Below the pieces are notes generated by a model. The model saw only the letters and a list, made by a program, of their open reading frames with translations. It was not told the DNA's origin and ran no database searches. Positions 8,995 to 18,069 of a DNA stretch of 41,310 bases are shown piece by piece (position 1 is the stretch's first letter; each line of letters opens with the position of its first letter). The stretch spans positions 1-41,310 of the forward strand of contig JAEXFI010000021.1 of the NCBI GenBank assembly GCA_023400235.1, in the 5' to 3' direction. The translations under genes were made by a program, and so were the position numbers. The stretch comes from Bacillota bacterium (GTDB lineage Bacteria; Bacillota; Clostridia; Acetivibrionales; DSM-1351).

Positions 8995-11900
8995 TCAGGC
9001 ACCGATGAGTTCAGCCACCTGCTTTTGTAATGCATTGAGTTGTTTTCTCATAGTCGCACTCTCAGACTGTTGCTTTTTGACAACAGCAGTCAGCACTGCT
9101 ACTATGTCCATAATCGAGATGGACTTGCTGTCGGAGGTTGTGAATATTTCAGGTACTTCCTCTGCTATAAAGCCTATATTGTGCTTTTTGAAGTAATTCC
9201 CCCTGTAATCATAGGATACTGGATTTAAGCCCTTCAACAGCTCCAGGGCCGCTTTAACCGGAAGCTCTTCTATATTTTCCTTGTATGCTGCAGAAGAGGT
9301 CTGGGTGATACTGACGGCTTTTACTATACCGTCCACATCCAGTTTTACACCTTCATCAGGCACTTTGCCGATACCGATGTTTCCATCAGAGTTAACACTT
9401 AATATTTCTTCTCCACCCTCAGTGAAGAGGTTATTGTGCTTATGCTCTGCAAAACCCAGTGTCTCAAGACTATCCTCGGTTCCTGCCAGCCAGTGGCCTT
9501 TTTCCTCGTCCCAGATGAGCCTGCCCTTTTTAGCTCCGGCTGCTTTTATTCCCTGGTTCAGTGTGAGAACACCTGAGATTTCTGCTGCGGCTGCAGTAAG
9601 CTTGCTTCCATCTGCTGATATACTACCTGCTGTCAGGCTTCCCGCCGAAACGCTGTCTGTTGAGATAGTCTCTGCCGTAATATTCTTGGCTGTCAAACCA
9701 CCTGTCACTCCAACGCTGGCAGCCCACAATTTGCCGCTGATACCTGCATCGCCGGTTATATCAAGCTTTCTTGCAGGGTTGATGTTGCCTATTCCCACAT
9801 TTCCGGCTTTTACAGTCAGAACTCCGGTCATGCTGGTTATCTCATCATGTGTATGACCCTTCAAGGATATGTCCTTCAGCTCGCCCTCTATTCCTGCCTG
9901 CCACATCTTGTCGGTTTCACTCCAGCGCAGCCTGGCATTCCTTGTCTCTCCCGAACGGGTGTACTCCACACCGGCGGCTGCATTAAGCGTTCCACTCACA
10001 CTGATATCCCCGGCTGTTACCGTATCGGCCGCAAGAGTTCCGCTGATGCTGGCGCTAGCTGCAGTCATCAGGCCTGAAATACCGGCCTCTCCTGCAAATA
10101 TTTTACCGCTGATATCCGCATTTCCTTCCACCTCCAATTTCTCAGAAGGTGAGGCAGTACCTATTCCGACTTTTCCGTCCTTTGCAGTTATAACTCCTGT
10201 GATTTGAGTAAGCTCCACATGCTTGTGGTCATCAAAGCTCAAGGTTTTTAAGCCCTCGGTTGTTCCGGCCTGCCATACCCCTCCCGCGGTTTCATTCCAC
10301 AAAAGCTGTGCATTTGCAGCGGTTCCGCCACGGTATACCTCAATACCTGCACTGGTGTTGGCAGGTGAAGGCGTGGAGCTGTATTTGTTGATTGTAATTA
10401 TATTGTCTTCCACATCAAGAGTTTTGGTATTTACAGTAACAACCTCACCATTTACAGTCAGATTCCCTTCCACGGTCAGATTCTCTGTAATCGTTGCATT
10501 TGCTGTTCTTAACAGGCCGCTGATATCCGCATCAGAACCCCTTATGCTGCCCGCTGCTGAAATACTTCCGGAAATTATTGCACCGTTGGCCCGTATGTTT
10601 CCGGAAACATCCAGCTTGGCATCGGGTGCCGAACCTCCGATTCCCACATTTCCGCCGCCATCAACAAATACTGCTACAGAGCTTCCCGAATACAAGCTGT
10701 TGTGAGTATGACCGCTTAAAGAAATGTTTTCCAGCTTACTGCCGAAGCCTGCCTGCCATGTGTCGCTGTCTTCATTCCAGTAAAGCTTTGCAGCCTCTGC
10801 TCCGTCTCTGTATATTTCAAAGGAGTTCTTGGCTGTCACCTTTCCATTGACAAAAGTGCTGCCGGTTACCTCCAAGGTATCTTTTATCTGCAATTTGCCG
10901 TTTATAATGGCATCTCCGCCTACGTCCAGCTTTGCTCCGGGGGAGCTTGAACCTATTCCCACATTGCCGTTTGCATCCGAGGTCACCGTGACTGTGCTCC
11001 CGCTTGGTGAATACAGCTTGGAGTGCGTATGCTGGCTGTTGAGAATAATGGGGTCAAGCTGGTCACCATAGCCCAGGTACCATTTCTTATCAGCCTCCTT
11101 CCAAATAATTTTTGCAGGGTCAAGTTTTTTGCCGTTGTCTTCGCCTCTGTCAACCTCAATGCCGTTATTCAGTGAGAAGCCCCCTGTAACCTTCAGGTTT
11201 CCCTTTACCTCTGCACTTCCTGCAGTCAATGCTCCCACAATGTTTGAATTGCCCGCTATATTCATATCCCCGCTGACAACTGCGCTTCCTGTTACATCCA
11301 GTCTTTGCCTTGGTGCAGAATTACCAATTCCTACGTTTCCCTTACTGTCTGCGGTTATAAAACCAACCTGTCCTACTCCTATTATCCACTGGTTCAGATC
11401 CTTTACCCATTTGATCACAGGCTTTGGCTCTTCATCCCTGTCAATCTGGATGCCGTCCTTTAATATCAGGCTGTTCTTGATGTATGCACTGCCTGCTGTG
11501 AGCTCTCCGTCAACTGCCGCCGAAGGAGTCTGGATGCTGCCGTCCTGATTGATTCTTAAATGCTGGGCGCCGTTGGACATGCCTATCTTCCAATTGCTTT
11601 TAGCCTCATCCCAGGCCAGTATGGCACTGTTTTGAGTATTTCCCCTGAAAATTGAAATACCGCTGTCCACCTTTTTCAGCTCACCGGAGTCAAACCGGTT
11701 AAGTGTAATAGAATTGCCTACTACTTCAATATTTGAGCTGCTTATTCTGGTTAGCCCGCCACCTACATCCAGGTTGCCTAATATCTTCAAATCCTGTCCC
11801 ACAGTGAGGTCGTGAGCCACATCCACACTTCCCGTGGCCCTGGTGCTTAAGGAAAGGATATCCCCTTTCTCATTATAGAGCTGCCCATGCTTATGGAGTG

Positions 11901-14589
11901 AATCGGCATTTTTTTGTGAGGTCAGCTTGTCCCATATCTTTCCCGAGGCAATTTCCTTAAGCTCATCACCCAAGCCCATTTTCCAGCTTTGGGCAGCTTC
12001 ATCCCATATGAGCCTGGCTTTGGCTTTTGAATCGCCCCTGAAAATTTCTATACCACTCTCATTAAGGGGAGGAGTGCTGCCTTCAAATTTATTGAGCAGG
12101 ATTACGCTGTCTTCCACCTCATTCTCAATTTTGTTCACTATATGGTTAACCGACGTAACTGTGCCGATAACATCCAAATCGCCTTTTACAGTCATTGAGC
12201 CTTCAACCCCGAGAGTGCCATTGACTTTGGTGTTTTTGCCGATGCCGATATCTCCGTTGGTATTGATACCTATAACAGAGGTCCCGTTTTTATCGCAAAG
12301 CATGCTGTGATTGTGGAGCTGATCCGCCGAGAGCTTTTGTGTAAGATTTTCCCACTTTTCTCCATAGGGAAGCTCTTTCATATTGTTGCCTATGCCTATT
12401 TTCCATATTCCTTGAGCTTCATTCCAGAGCAGCTTGGCATTAAGTTCATTGCCGCCGCGGTATACCTCCAGCCCGCCTTCATTTTTAATGGGTACGGCAG
12501 ACCCGGTATACCTGTTGACAACTATTGTATTGTTTTCTACATTTACAGTAGTTGTATTCAGCACAGATTGCTTGCCCTTTATTGTAAGGTCGCCTTTAAT
12601 GATAACGGAACCGTCTACATCCATGTCACCCTTTACAGATGCATTTTGTTCAACTGCAATATCACCGTCTACAGTCAGCTCACCCAGCATGAGCACATTT
12701 CCGTCTGCATCAACATCTACAACCGGAGTTCCCTCATCATCTGTAAGGGCACCATGGCTGTGAAGCTCATCTGCCACCTGACCGTGAGTGAGATATTCCC
12801 ATTCTATGCCGCTGGGTATCTCAATCAGACTTGAGCCGGTTCCGAGCTTCCATTTGTCACTGCCCTCGTCCCAGATTAATCTGGCATTGGGCAGGCCCTC
12901 ACCGCGGTATACCTCCAGCCCGCCTTCCGAAACTGGCTCCTGTCCGTTATTTGGCTTATTGACCACTACCACACTTTCAGTGACCACCTGCTGAACCTCG
13001 GTGAATTCTGTTTTATTCTTTACTGTGAGATTTCCATCCACCGTCAGGTTCTTTGCAACGGCCAGGTTAGAATATACCTTCACATCCCCAATAGGAGTTG
13101 CACTCATTACAAGGTTGCCGTCCCCGTTGTAGAATTCACTGTGACTGTGGTACAGGTCTGCATTGGTACCGCTGGTCAAATCCTGCCAGGACTTCCCATA
13201 GGGTATATTATACAAGTCGGTTCCCATACCTATTTGCCAGCGTTGGTCCTCCTCGTTCCATACCAGTCTGGCACTGGTTTCCTTGCTGGGAACCTCGATT
13301 CCGCCCTTGGCAACAATACTGCCTGTAACGGTTATTTTTTTCTCAATATCAATATTACCCTTGTCATCTGCAGTCAGTGCCGCTTTTCCGTCGGTTCCGA
13401 AAACCGTGCTGTGTTTATGGAGCTCATCTGCATTTGATCCGTTATGTATTTTTTCCCAATCAGGTCCATAAGCCAGATTGAACAATCCGCTTCCGTTTTC
13501 TCCATCCTTGATGTCGGTACCGGCTTTCCAGCTCTTGCTTGATTCATCCCAAAGCAGCTTTGCATTTGGTCTTTCTCCCCCTCTGAACACCTCCACACCG
13601 CTGCTTTGTATCCTTGGATCTATTTCGCCTGCCTTTGGAGTATATTTGCTGACGGTGAGCATATTGCCGGTCATTACAACATTTGTTGTATTAAGGGTAG
13701 TATTCTCCCCGCTTACCTGCATGCCTCCCGCTGCTGAAAGAGTTCCTGCTACAGCGGCATTCTTTGAAATCTTGACTCCTCCGCTTGAATCCACCTTGAA
13801 GGCCTCTGCATTATTGGCATTGACCGTCAGCACTCCATTGACATTCACGTCGCCATTTGCCTTAAGCTCCCCGCTTATTACCTTACCCGAGAATTTCGTA
13901 TATGGGGCATGTATTTCCAGCCCGTCATTCTGCCCCAGTGTCCGATCAATAAAGCCCGTCAAATAAGGCAGGTTCAGCTTGTCCTTTTCTCCTATGGATA
14001 TTTTTGCAAATTCCTGAGCCGTACCCTGGGTTACAGCATAGGTACGAATCTGCGTTATGCCGTCCACTGCCTTTTCAGATACTTCCGAGATGGTCTTTCC
14101 TCCGGCTTCAGTGGAAATGAGCCTTACTCTGGCAAGCACCACTTCCTTGCTGGGGTCTGGTGGCATATCACCTCTGTGCTTGATTCTTCCCCGTTCCCAG
14201 ATGTGTATTTCCTTGTCGCCGCCTTTTTTGTTATCCTTGTCTGCTGCGGCCTCTTCATATACAACGGTTATATATATGTCTTTATTTGCATCATACCCTG
14301 ATAAATCAACAGGATTGTCGGGATGGTTTTCACAAATCCAGATCTCCTGGCTGAACTTTTCATTTGTTTCCCCAATTGCTATTCTATTTAGTGCAAGGCC
14401 CTGGGAAACTGTAACCTGGGGATAGCCTCCCACTGGGGTAACGGTCAGTCCGTCCACTACACCCCAGTCATGAAAAAACCTGTTATGAAGACGCTGAAGT
14501 TTCATATGATACTCCTGCTCAAGTGCAAGGTCCTCTTCCTTCAGCAAAAGACCGTTAAAATACTTCATACGCTTGATTTCGTTTGACAT
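8995..14589 (-). CDS. Giant repetitive tail-fibre protein with S74 chaperone end
   Basis: An 1864-residue protein with GGAGG before the ATG. The first ~200 residues (starting IKRMKYFNGLLLKEEDL, with HNRFFHDWGVVDGL) match the N termini of the other two fibre proteins and probably form the baseplate-docking domain. The body has 12 recognisable copies of a module with the core (R/K)L-W-(N/D)E-x-x-x-x-W-x-x-G, usually preceded by GIEVYRGG and, in the first five copies, followed by W-x-x-L-x-x-G-x-x-AD-x-LHxHS. Beta-rich GDL-x-V-x-G strings separate the copies. The C terminus has YKENIEEL and IGFIAEEVPEIF, typical of the peptidase S74 intramolecular chaperone; a Ser lies five residues before the Lys, as in the self-cleaving dyad. 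It is the last gene of the injection-system operon. Likely role: trimeric receptor-binding fibre. Confidence 0.85.
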   Translation of the reverse strand: MSNEIKRMKYFNGLLLKEEDLALEQEYHMKLQRLHNRFFHDWGVVDGLTVTPVGGYPQVTVSQGLALNRIAIGETNEKFSQEIWICENHPDNPVDLSGYDANKDIYITVVYEEAAADKDNKKGGDKEIHIWERGRIKHRGDMPPDPSKEVVLARVRLISTEAGGKTISEVSEKAVDGITQIRTYAVTQGTAQEFAKISIGEKDKLNLPYLTGFIDRTLGQNDGLEIHAPYTKFSGKVISGELKANGDVNVNGVLTVNANNAEAFKVDSSGGVKISKNAAVAGTLSAAGGMQVSGENTTLNTTNVVMTGNMLTVSKYTPKAGEIDPRIQSSGVEVFRGGERPNAKLLWDESSKSWKAGTDIKDGENGSGLFNLAYGPDWEKIHNGSNADELHKHSTVFGTDGKAALTADDKGNIDIEKKITVTGSIVAKGGIEVPSKETSARLVWNEEDQRWQIGMGTDLYNIPYGKSWQDLTSGTNADLYHSHSEFYNGDGNLVMSATPIGDVKVYSNLAVAKNLTVDGNLTVKNKTEFTEVQQVVTESVVVVNKPNNGQEPVSEGGLEVYRGEGLPNARLIWDEGSDKWKLGTGSSLIEIPSGIEWEYLTHGQVADELHSHGALTDDEGTPVVDVDADGNVLMLGELTVDGDIAVEQNASVKGDMDVDGSVIIKGDLTIKGKQSVLNTTTVNVENNTIVVNRYTGSAVPIKNEGGLEVYRGGNELNAKLLWNEAQGIWKIGIGNNMKELPYGEKWENLTQKLSADQLHNHSMLCDKNGTSVIGINTNGDIGIGKNTKVNGTLGVEGSMTVKGDLDVIGTVTSVNHIVNKIENEVEDSVILLNKFEGSTPPLNESGIEIFRGDSKAKARLIWDEAAQSWKMGLGDELKEIASGKIWDKLTSQKNADSLHKHGQLYNEKGDILSLSTRATGSVDVAHDLTVGQDLKILGNLDVGGGLTRISSSNIEVVGNSITLNRFDSGELKKVDSGISIFRGNTQNSAILAWDEAKSNWKIGMSNGAQHLRINQDGSIQTPSAAVDGELTAGSAYIKNSLILKDGIQIDRDEEPKPVIKWVKDLNQWIIGVGQVGFITADSKGNVGIGNSAPRQRLDVTGSAVVSGDMNIAGNSNIVGALTAGSAEVKGNLKVTGGFSLNNGIEVDRGEDNGKKLDPAKIIWKEADKKWYLGYGDQLDPIILNSQHTHSKLYSPSGSTVTVTSDANGNVGIGSSSPGAKLDVGGDAIINGKLQIKDTLEVTGSTFVNGKVTAKNSFEIYRDGAEAAKLYWNEDSDTWQAGFGSKLENISLSGHTHNSLYSGSSVAVFVDGGGNVGIGGSAPDAKLDVSGNIRANGAIISGSISAAGSIRGSDADISGLLRTANATITENLTVEGNLTVNGEVVTVNTKTLDVEDNIITINKYSSTPSPANTSAGIEVYRGGTAANAQLLWNETAGGVWQAGTTEGLKTLSFDDHKHVELTQITGVITAKDGKVGIGTASPSEKLEVEGNADISGKIFAGEAGISGLMTAASASISGTLAADTVTAGDISVSGTLNAAAGVEYTRSGETRNARLRWSETDKMWQAGIEGELKDISLKGHTHDEITSMTGVLTVKAGNVGIGNINPARKLDITGDAGISGKLWAASVGVTGGLTAKNITAETISTDSVSAGSLTAGSISADGSKLTAAAAEISGVLTLNQGIKAAGAKKGRLIWDEEKGHWLAGTEDSLETLGFAEHKHNNLFTEGGEEILSVNSDGNIGIGKVPDEGVKLDVDGIVKAVSITQTSSAAYKENIEELPVKAALELLKGLNPVSYDYRGNYFKKHNIGFIAEEVPEIFTTSDSKSISIMDIVAVLTAVVKKQQSESATMRKQLNALQKQVAELIGA

Positions 14590-14641
14590 TTTTCGTTCCT
14601 CCGAATTCTCAAATTTATGAAACCTAATCTTTATGTTTCAA

Positions 14642-14818
14642 TTAATTGCTCTCTCCCTCTTTTGGAAGCAACCCCTCCAATGCCTGTATGGCTCCGCTGA
14701 TTCTCAAAAGTGTCTGTGTAAGATTTGAACGTTTTGCGTCCAATTCCTCAAGTATTTTTTGTCCGTTCTCGAACTCAACTTTCAGTTCGCCAACTCTTTT
14801 CTCAAGCAGCTCTTTCAC
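14642..14818 (-). CDS. Coiled-coil micro-protein, paralogue of the one upstream
   Basis: A 58-residue protein starting at GUG 14818, with GGAGGG six bases upstream. Its sequence (KELLEKRVGELK, then ILEELDAKRSNL, then RISGAIQALEGLL) is one long amphipathic helix and aligns along its whole length with the product at 17738-17917. It lies between two fibre genes, 31 bases after one stop and 52 bases before the next start, so it is surely co-transcribed. Small coiled-coil proteins with a GAIQ-x-LE motif occur beside phage tail genes; a fibre-assembly or attachment role is my inference. The frame is short and easily missed. Confidence 0.78.
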   Translation of the reverse strand: MKELLEKRVGELKVEFENGQKILEELDAKRSNLTQTLLRISGAIQALEGLLPKEGESN

Positions 14819-14849
14819 TCTTATCCCTCCAATCCCTGTGTATTATAGT

Positions 14850-17540
14850 TTATTTAGCCTTAAGGGCCGTAATCTTTTTCTTTAATTTTGCTATAAGCTT
14901 CTCCTGCTCCTTGACTTCACTTACCAGCACCGCAATTATCTCCATGGGGCTGATTGCCTTTTTATCATTTGCCGTAAACATCTCGGGAACATCTTCAGCT
15001 ATGAAGCCCAGGGTCCTTCTTTTGGTATCGCCCTTGAAGTTGAACTCTACCGGTTCCAGCTTTTCAAACGCCTCCCGAGCCGCTGACTTCTCAAGGTCTG
15101 AGATATTCTGCTTGTATTCTCTTGTTGAGGAATAATACAGATTTCCATCCACATATGTTCCTCCGCTTGCATAAAGGCGCAGTCTGTCACCTCCGTTGCC
15201 ATAAAAGGAATAACTGACAGTTCTGTAATAGCCGCAGGGATTACTGACCCAGCTGTAGGGGCAGGTCCTGACAAACTCGCTGTAGGAATATGACTGCAGA
15301 TTGGAGTCATTTGCTATTCCTATTTCAAGGGTCATGTTTTCGCCGCCCCCTCGCTGTGGATCGGAATAATACCTGATCCAGGCCGCATCCCCGCTGCCTC
15401 CATACTTGTCTCTTTCCCACATTATACCCTTGACATCACAGTTTCCCACTCCGGGTATAATAGCACCCTTTGCAATGAGATTTCCCGTCACTCTCATAGG
15501 GCCGTGCACATCCAGATTGTCCCAGACCGACACCTTTCTTTCCTGACCGCCAGATCTGTTTCCAACCAACATGAGAGTCTTATATGCGGATATGTCATTG
15601 GAAATTTCCGAATTTTTTGAAGTCAGCTCTGTAAACCCGCTCCAGGCCGATGTAAATCTTATGGGATTAGTATCACTCATTATGCGGGTCCAACCGGCCG
15701 AATCAAAACTGTCCCTGGGGTCTGTAGTCCCAACTCCGGTTCCCCCGGAGGCTGTGAGGCAGATGTTGTCATCACCGTCATTGGAAGTGCCTATTTCAAG
15801 AGTACAGGCCTCCCCGCTTCTGGGGTAATATTTGACCCATGCTCCATCCCACAAGCCGCCTCCCGGATTATCTGGAAAAACTATACCATTGTTTCCAGAA
15901 CCTGCGGTTACATTTAGTGCCTGAGATAGCTGCATGCTGCCGTTCACGTAAAGAAAGCCGTTCACATCCAGTCTGTCCCATATGGCTACCTTCCTGCCCT
16001 GTCCTGCCGATTGGTTTCCAACTATCATCAAGGCCTTATGATATACGGTGTCGTTGCATATTTCAGCCTGGTTGGTGGTAAGGTCCGGGAAGGCGGTCCA
16101 TTCCGATGTGAACCTTATAGGGTTGGATTTGCTCAGCAGTCTTACACTGCCTGCTACGTTCAGCTTGTCTCCCGTGGGATTAACCGAGCCTATTCCCACA
16201 TTCCCATTGGAATTCCAGGAGAGGGCCGGTTTCTGCCCATTTTCGGCGGTACCCAGCAGCCCCCCTTTATGTCCAGACAGCACGGGACCTTCAACGGCCT
16301 GGGAGCCATAGGGTCTTCCTTCACCGTACCACGCCAGGCCTGTTATGGAATTATCCGGGGACATGAGTATTTTTTGTGGAACCGACAAGCCTGTCCTGCT
16401 GGATATTGTTCCGTAATTATCCACATCCACCATAACTCCCTTTGAGGAGAACAGCCTGCTATGACCATGTGAATCCACAAAGGATTTGTTTATCATTTTA
16501 TCCCAGCCCGGGCCATTTGCTATGGGACTTAAATCAAGGCCTATTCCTGCCAGCCACCTTCCCTCATTCTCAGACCATACAATGCGGGCATCCGGGTCGG
16601 AAGGGCTTCCTCCCCTGAAGACCTCAATTCCTCCGTCCCTTGCTCTCCACAATTGGGGATTTGTAACATTTACACTATTTACCTGAAAAATATTTTCTTC
16701 TGTTTCAAATTCGGGAGTGATTTCTCCATTTTTTTTGGATATCAATTGTCCCCCAAACCAAAGGTCCTTGGCAATTTCAACCTCTCCGCTGAACTTGACT
16801 GACTTTGAGTTTATATCCAAATGGTGCTCCTTTGTCTTAACATCCTGCGACTCTGTGAGATAAGGCATTTTCTCAATATCCTCACTCAATTTGAATATGA
16901 ACCTTTGCAGTTCAAGCACCCGGGCATAGGGGCCTGCGTAAACTCTTAAAGGGGTTCCGTCCGTATCAGCGTCAAATATACAGGTACTGTCTATAACAAC
17001 CTCCTGATAGGTGTCCCTCTCTCCATCATTATTAATAAATTCCCGTTCTACAACTTTTGGTACGATCCGCGCCAGGACAATATCCTTTTTCATGTCCGGA
17101 GGCCGCTCGCTGCAGTGACTCAGTTTGCCGCATTCCCATACATGTATTTCCTGTCCCTGGCCCTTCTCGTTATCTCTGTCAGCTCCAGTTTCACTGTAGC
17201 TGACGGTAATGTATATGTTTGAACCTGCAGGATATTCGGAAAGATCCAGAGGATTTTCAGGATGCCCCTCATATATCAAAATCAGCCTGCTGGTACTCTC
17301 TTTTACATCCGGCCCGTATTCTTCTTCTATCAAATCCAGCGCCGCTCCTTCAGTAACAACCACTTCCATATTGCTGTCAATTACAGGATTGACTTCGAGG
17401 CCGCTCACTATTCCCCAGGTATGGAGATAGCGGTTATGGATTCCCTGTAGTCTTCTGATGTAATCCTTGTCTTGGCTGTAGTCTTCTGCTTTTAAAAGGA
17501 GTCCGTCAAAATAGTTCATTCTTTTTAATTCTTTTCCCAT
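14850..17540 (-). CDS. Tail-fibre protein with S74 chaperone end (second of three)
   Basis: An 896-residue protein from the ATG at 17540 (MGKELKRMNYF), chosen because GGAGG lies nine bases upstream and the start then matches its paralogues. The N-terminal docking domain (GLLLKAEDY, HNRYLHTWGIVSGLEV) is shared with the other fibres. One EVFRGG/W-x-x-G module follows. Then come two copies of a different ~150-residue module (NP-IRFTS-x-W, AEI-x-ND, VGNxS, KVxxWDxLDV). A Tyr/Ser/Cys-rich insert (VRTCPYSWVSNPCGYY region) lies just before the S74 domain and is absent from the sister protein, so this may be the variable receptor-binding tip. The S74 chaperone has Ser five residues before Lys in SSTREYKQNI. 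It is part of the injection-system operon. Confidence 0.85.
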   Translation of the reverse strand: MGKELKRMNYFDGLLLKAEDYSQDKDYIRRLQGIHNRYLHTWGIVSGLEVNPVIDSNMEVVVTEGAALDLIEEEYGPDVKESTSRLILIYEGHPENPLDLSEYPAGSNIYITVSYSETGADRDNEKGQGQEIHVWECGKLSHCSERPPDMKKDIVLARIVPKVVEREFINNDGERDTYQEVVIDSTCIFDADTDGTPLRVYAGPYARVLELQRFIFKLSEDIEKMPYLTESQDVKTKEHHLDINSKSVKFSGEVEIAKDLWFGGQLISKKNGEITPEFETEENIFQVNSVNVTNPQLWRARDGGIEVFRGGSPSDPDARIVWSENEGRWLAGIGLDLSPIANGPGWDKMINKSFVDSHGHSRLFSSKGVMVDVDNYGTISSRTGLSVPQKILMSPDNSITGLAWYGEGRPYGSQAVEGPVLSGHKGGLLGTAENGQKPALSWNSNGNVGIGSVNPTGDKLNVAGSVRLLSKSNPIRFTSEWTAFPDLTTNQAEICNDTVYHKALMIVGNQSAGQGRKVAIWDRLDVNGFLYVNGSMQLSQALNVTAGSGNNGIVFPDNPGGGLWDGAWVKYYPRSGEACTLEIGTSNDGDDNICLTASGGTGVGTTDPRDSFDSAGWTRIMSDTNPIRFTSAWSGFTELTSKNSEISNDISAYKTLMLVGNRSGGQERKVSVWDNLDVHGPMRVTGNLIAKGAIIPGVGNCDVKGIMWERDKYGGSGDAAWIRYYSDPQRGGGENMTLEIGIANDSNLQSYSYSEFVRTCPYSWVSNPCGYYRTVSYSFYGNGGDRLRLYASGGTYVDGNLYYSSTREYKQNISDLEKSAAREAFEKLEPVEFNFKGDTKRRTLGFIAEDVPEMFTANDKKAISPMEIIAVLVSEVKEQEKLIAKLKKKITALKAK

Positions 17541-17603
17541 TTGCCTCTTCCTCCGGATACTCAAAATGCTGCCAGAACTCTGGCATTAATAAATAAGTTC
17601 ATA

Positions 17604-17736
17604 AAGTCAATTACGGTTGAAACCTTCGCCTTTCCGGGCGAATATGTGCTTTTAAGCATTTTATTCAAGGGTTTCAACGGCTTGGTTTTTAAGGAATCTG
17701 TACTTCGGGAGGCTTTCAGCCGATAGTAATTGACTT
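17604..17736. other. Nested inverted-repeat element (structured RNA or small mobile element)
   Basis: A 133-base spacer closed by an 11-bp perfect helix: AAGTCAATTAC at 17604-17614 pairs with 17726-17736. Inside, GTTGAAACC (17616-17624) pairs with 17670-17678. That helix encloses two more hairpins, TTCGCC/GGCGAA (17625-17642) and TGCTT/AAGCA (17647-17658). A further hairpin GGCT-TTC-AGCC is at 17711-17721. A separate hairpin TGCCAGA/TCTGGCA follows at 17570-17585. No clear target-site duplication flanks the outer repeat. It could be a folded regulatory RNA between a micro-protein gene and a fibre gene, or a MITE-like insertion. Confidence 0.6.
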
Positions 17737-17737
17737 A

Positions 17738-17917
17738 TCACGAAACAGAGGCCTCATCTTTATTTAACAGCTCCTCAAGTACCTGTATGGCACCGTTTAT
17801 ACGCAGCAGCGCATACGTGATATTTGAGCGTTGAATGTCCAATTCCTCCATTGCCTTCTGTCCGGCCTCAAGCTCAGCTTTGAGCTCACCTATTCTTGAC
17901 TCCAATTGTTCTTTCAT
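17738..17917 (-). CDS. Coiled-coil micro-protein between fibre genes
   Basis: A 59-residue protein from the ATG at 17917, chosen because GGGAG lies five bases upstream and this start aligns with the paralogue at 14642-14818 (MKEQLESRIGELK versus VKELLEKRVGELK). A single predicted amphipathic helix carries the shared motif RINGAIQVLEELL. It is flanked on both sides by spacers full of inverted repeats, unlike its paralogue, whose spacers are short. The duplication of fibre gene plus micro-gene as a pair suggests they work together. The function is unknown; a coiled-coil adaptor or fibre chaperone is plausible. Confidence 0.78.
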   Translation of the reverse strand: MKEQLESRIGELKAELEAGQKAMEELDIQRSNITYALLRINGAIQVLEELLNKDEASVS

Positions 17918-18069
17918 TTTATCTCCCATCTACGCGCATAGCGTGTACACAAATAGTATTGAAAGACACGCAGTGGCTTTCGCTGCTTGAAAGTCACTTT
18001 GACACACAACATGTATCTTTCAAGCTAACCTCCATTCCGCTTACGTGCGGTTACTCAGTGTATATATGA
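17918..18069. other. Palindrome-rich spacer after the third-from-last fibre gene
   Basis: A 152-base spacer with GCTTGAAAG and CTTTCAAGC (minus-strand reading) forming a 9-bp stem around a 23-base loop. A CCGC/GCGG hairpin is nested in a TAACC/GGTTA pair close to the upstream stop codon, and an ACGC-TATG-GCGT type pair lies near the downstream start. There is no U tract typical of a terminator. It may be a folded RNA segment affecting mRNA stability between the fibre gene and the micro-gene. Confidence 0.4.

Noticed and set aside
12307..12834. 175-codon and similar long plus-strand frames inside the giant fibre gene
   Set aside because: They come from the regular codon pattern of the repeated fibre on the other strand and have no start signals.
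17604..17736. Simple rho-independent terminator
   Set aside because: The structure is multi-branched and lacks a U tract after the outer stem, and the operon must continue into the next fibre genes.
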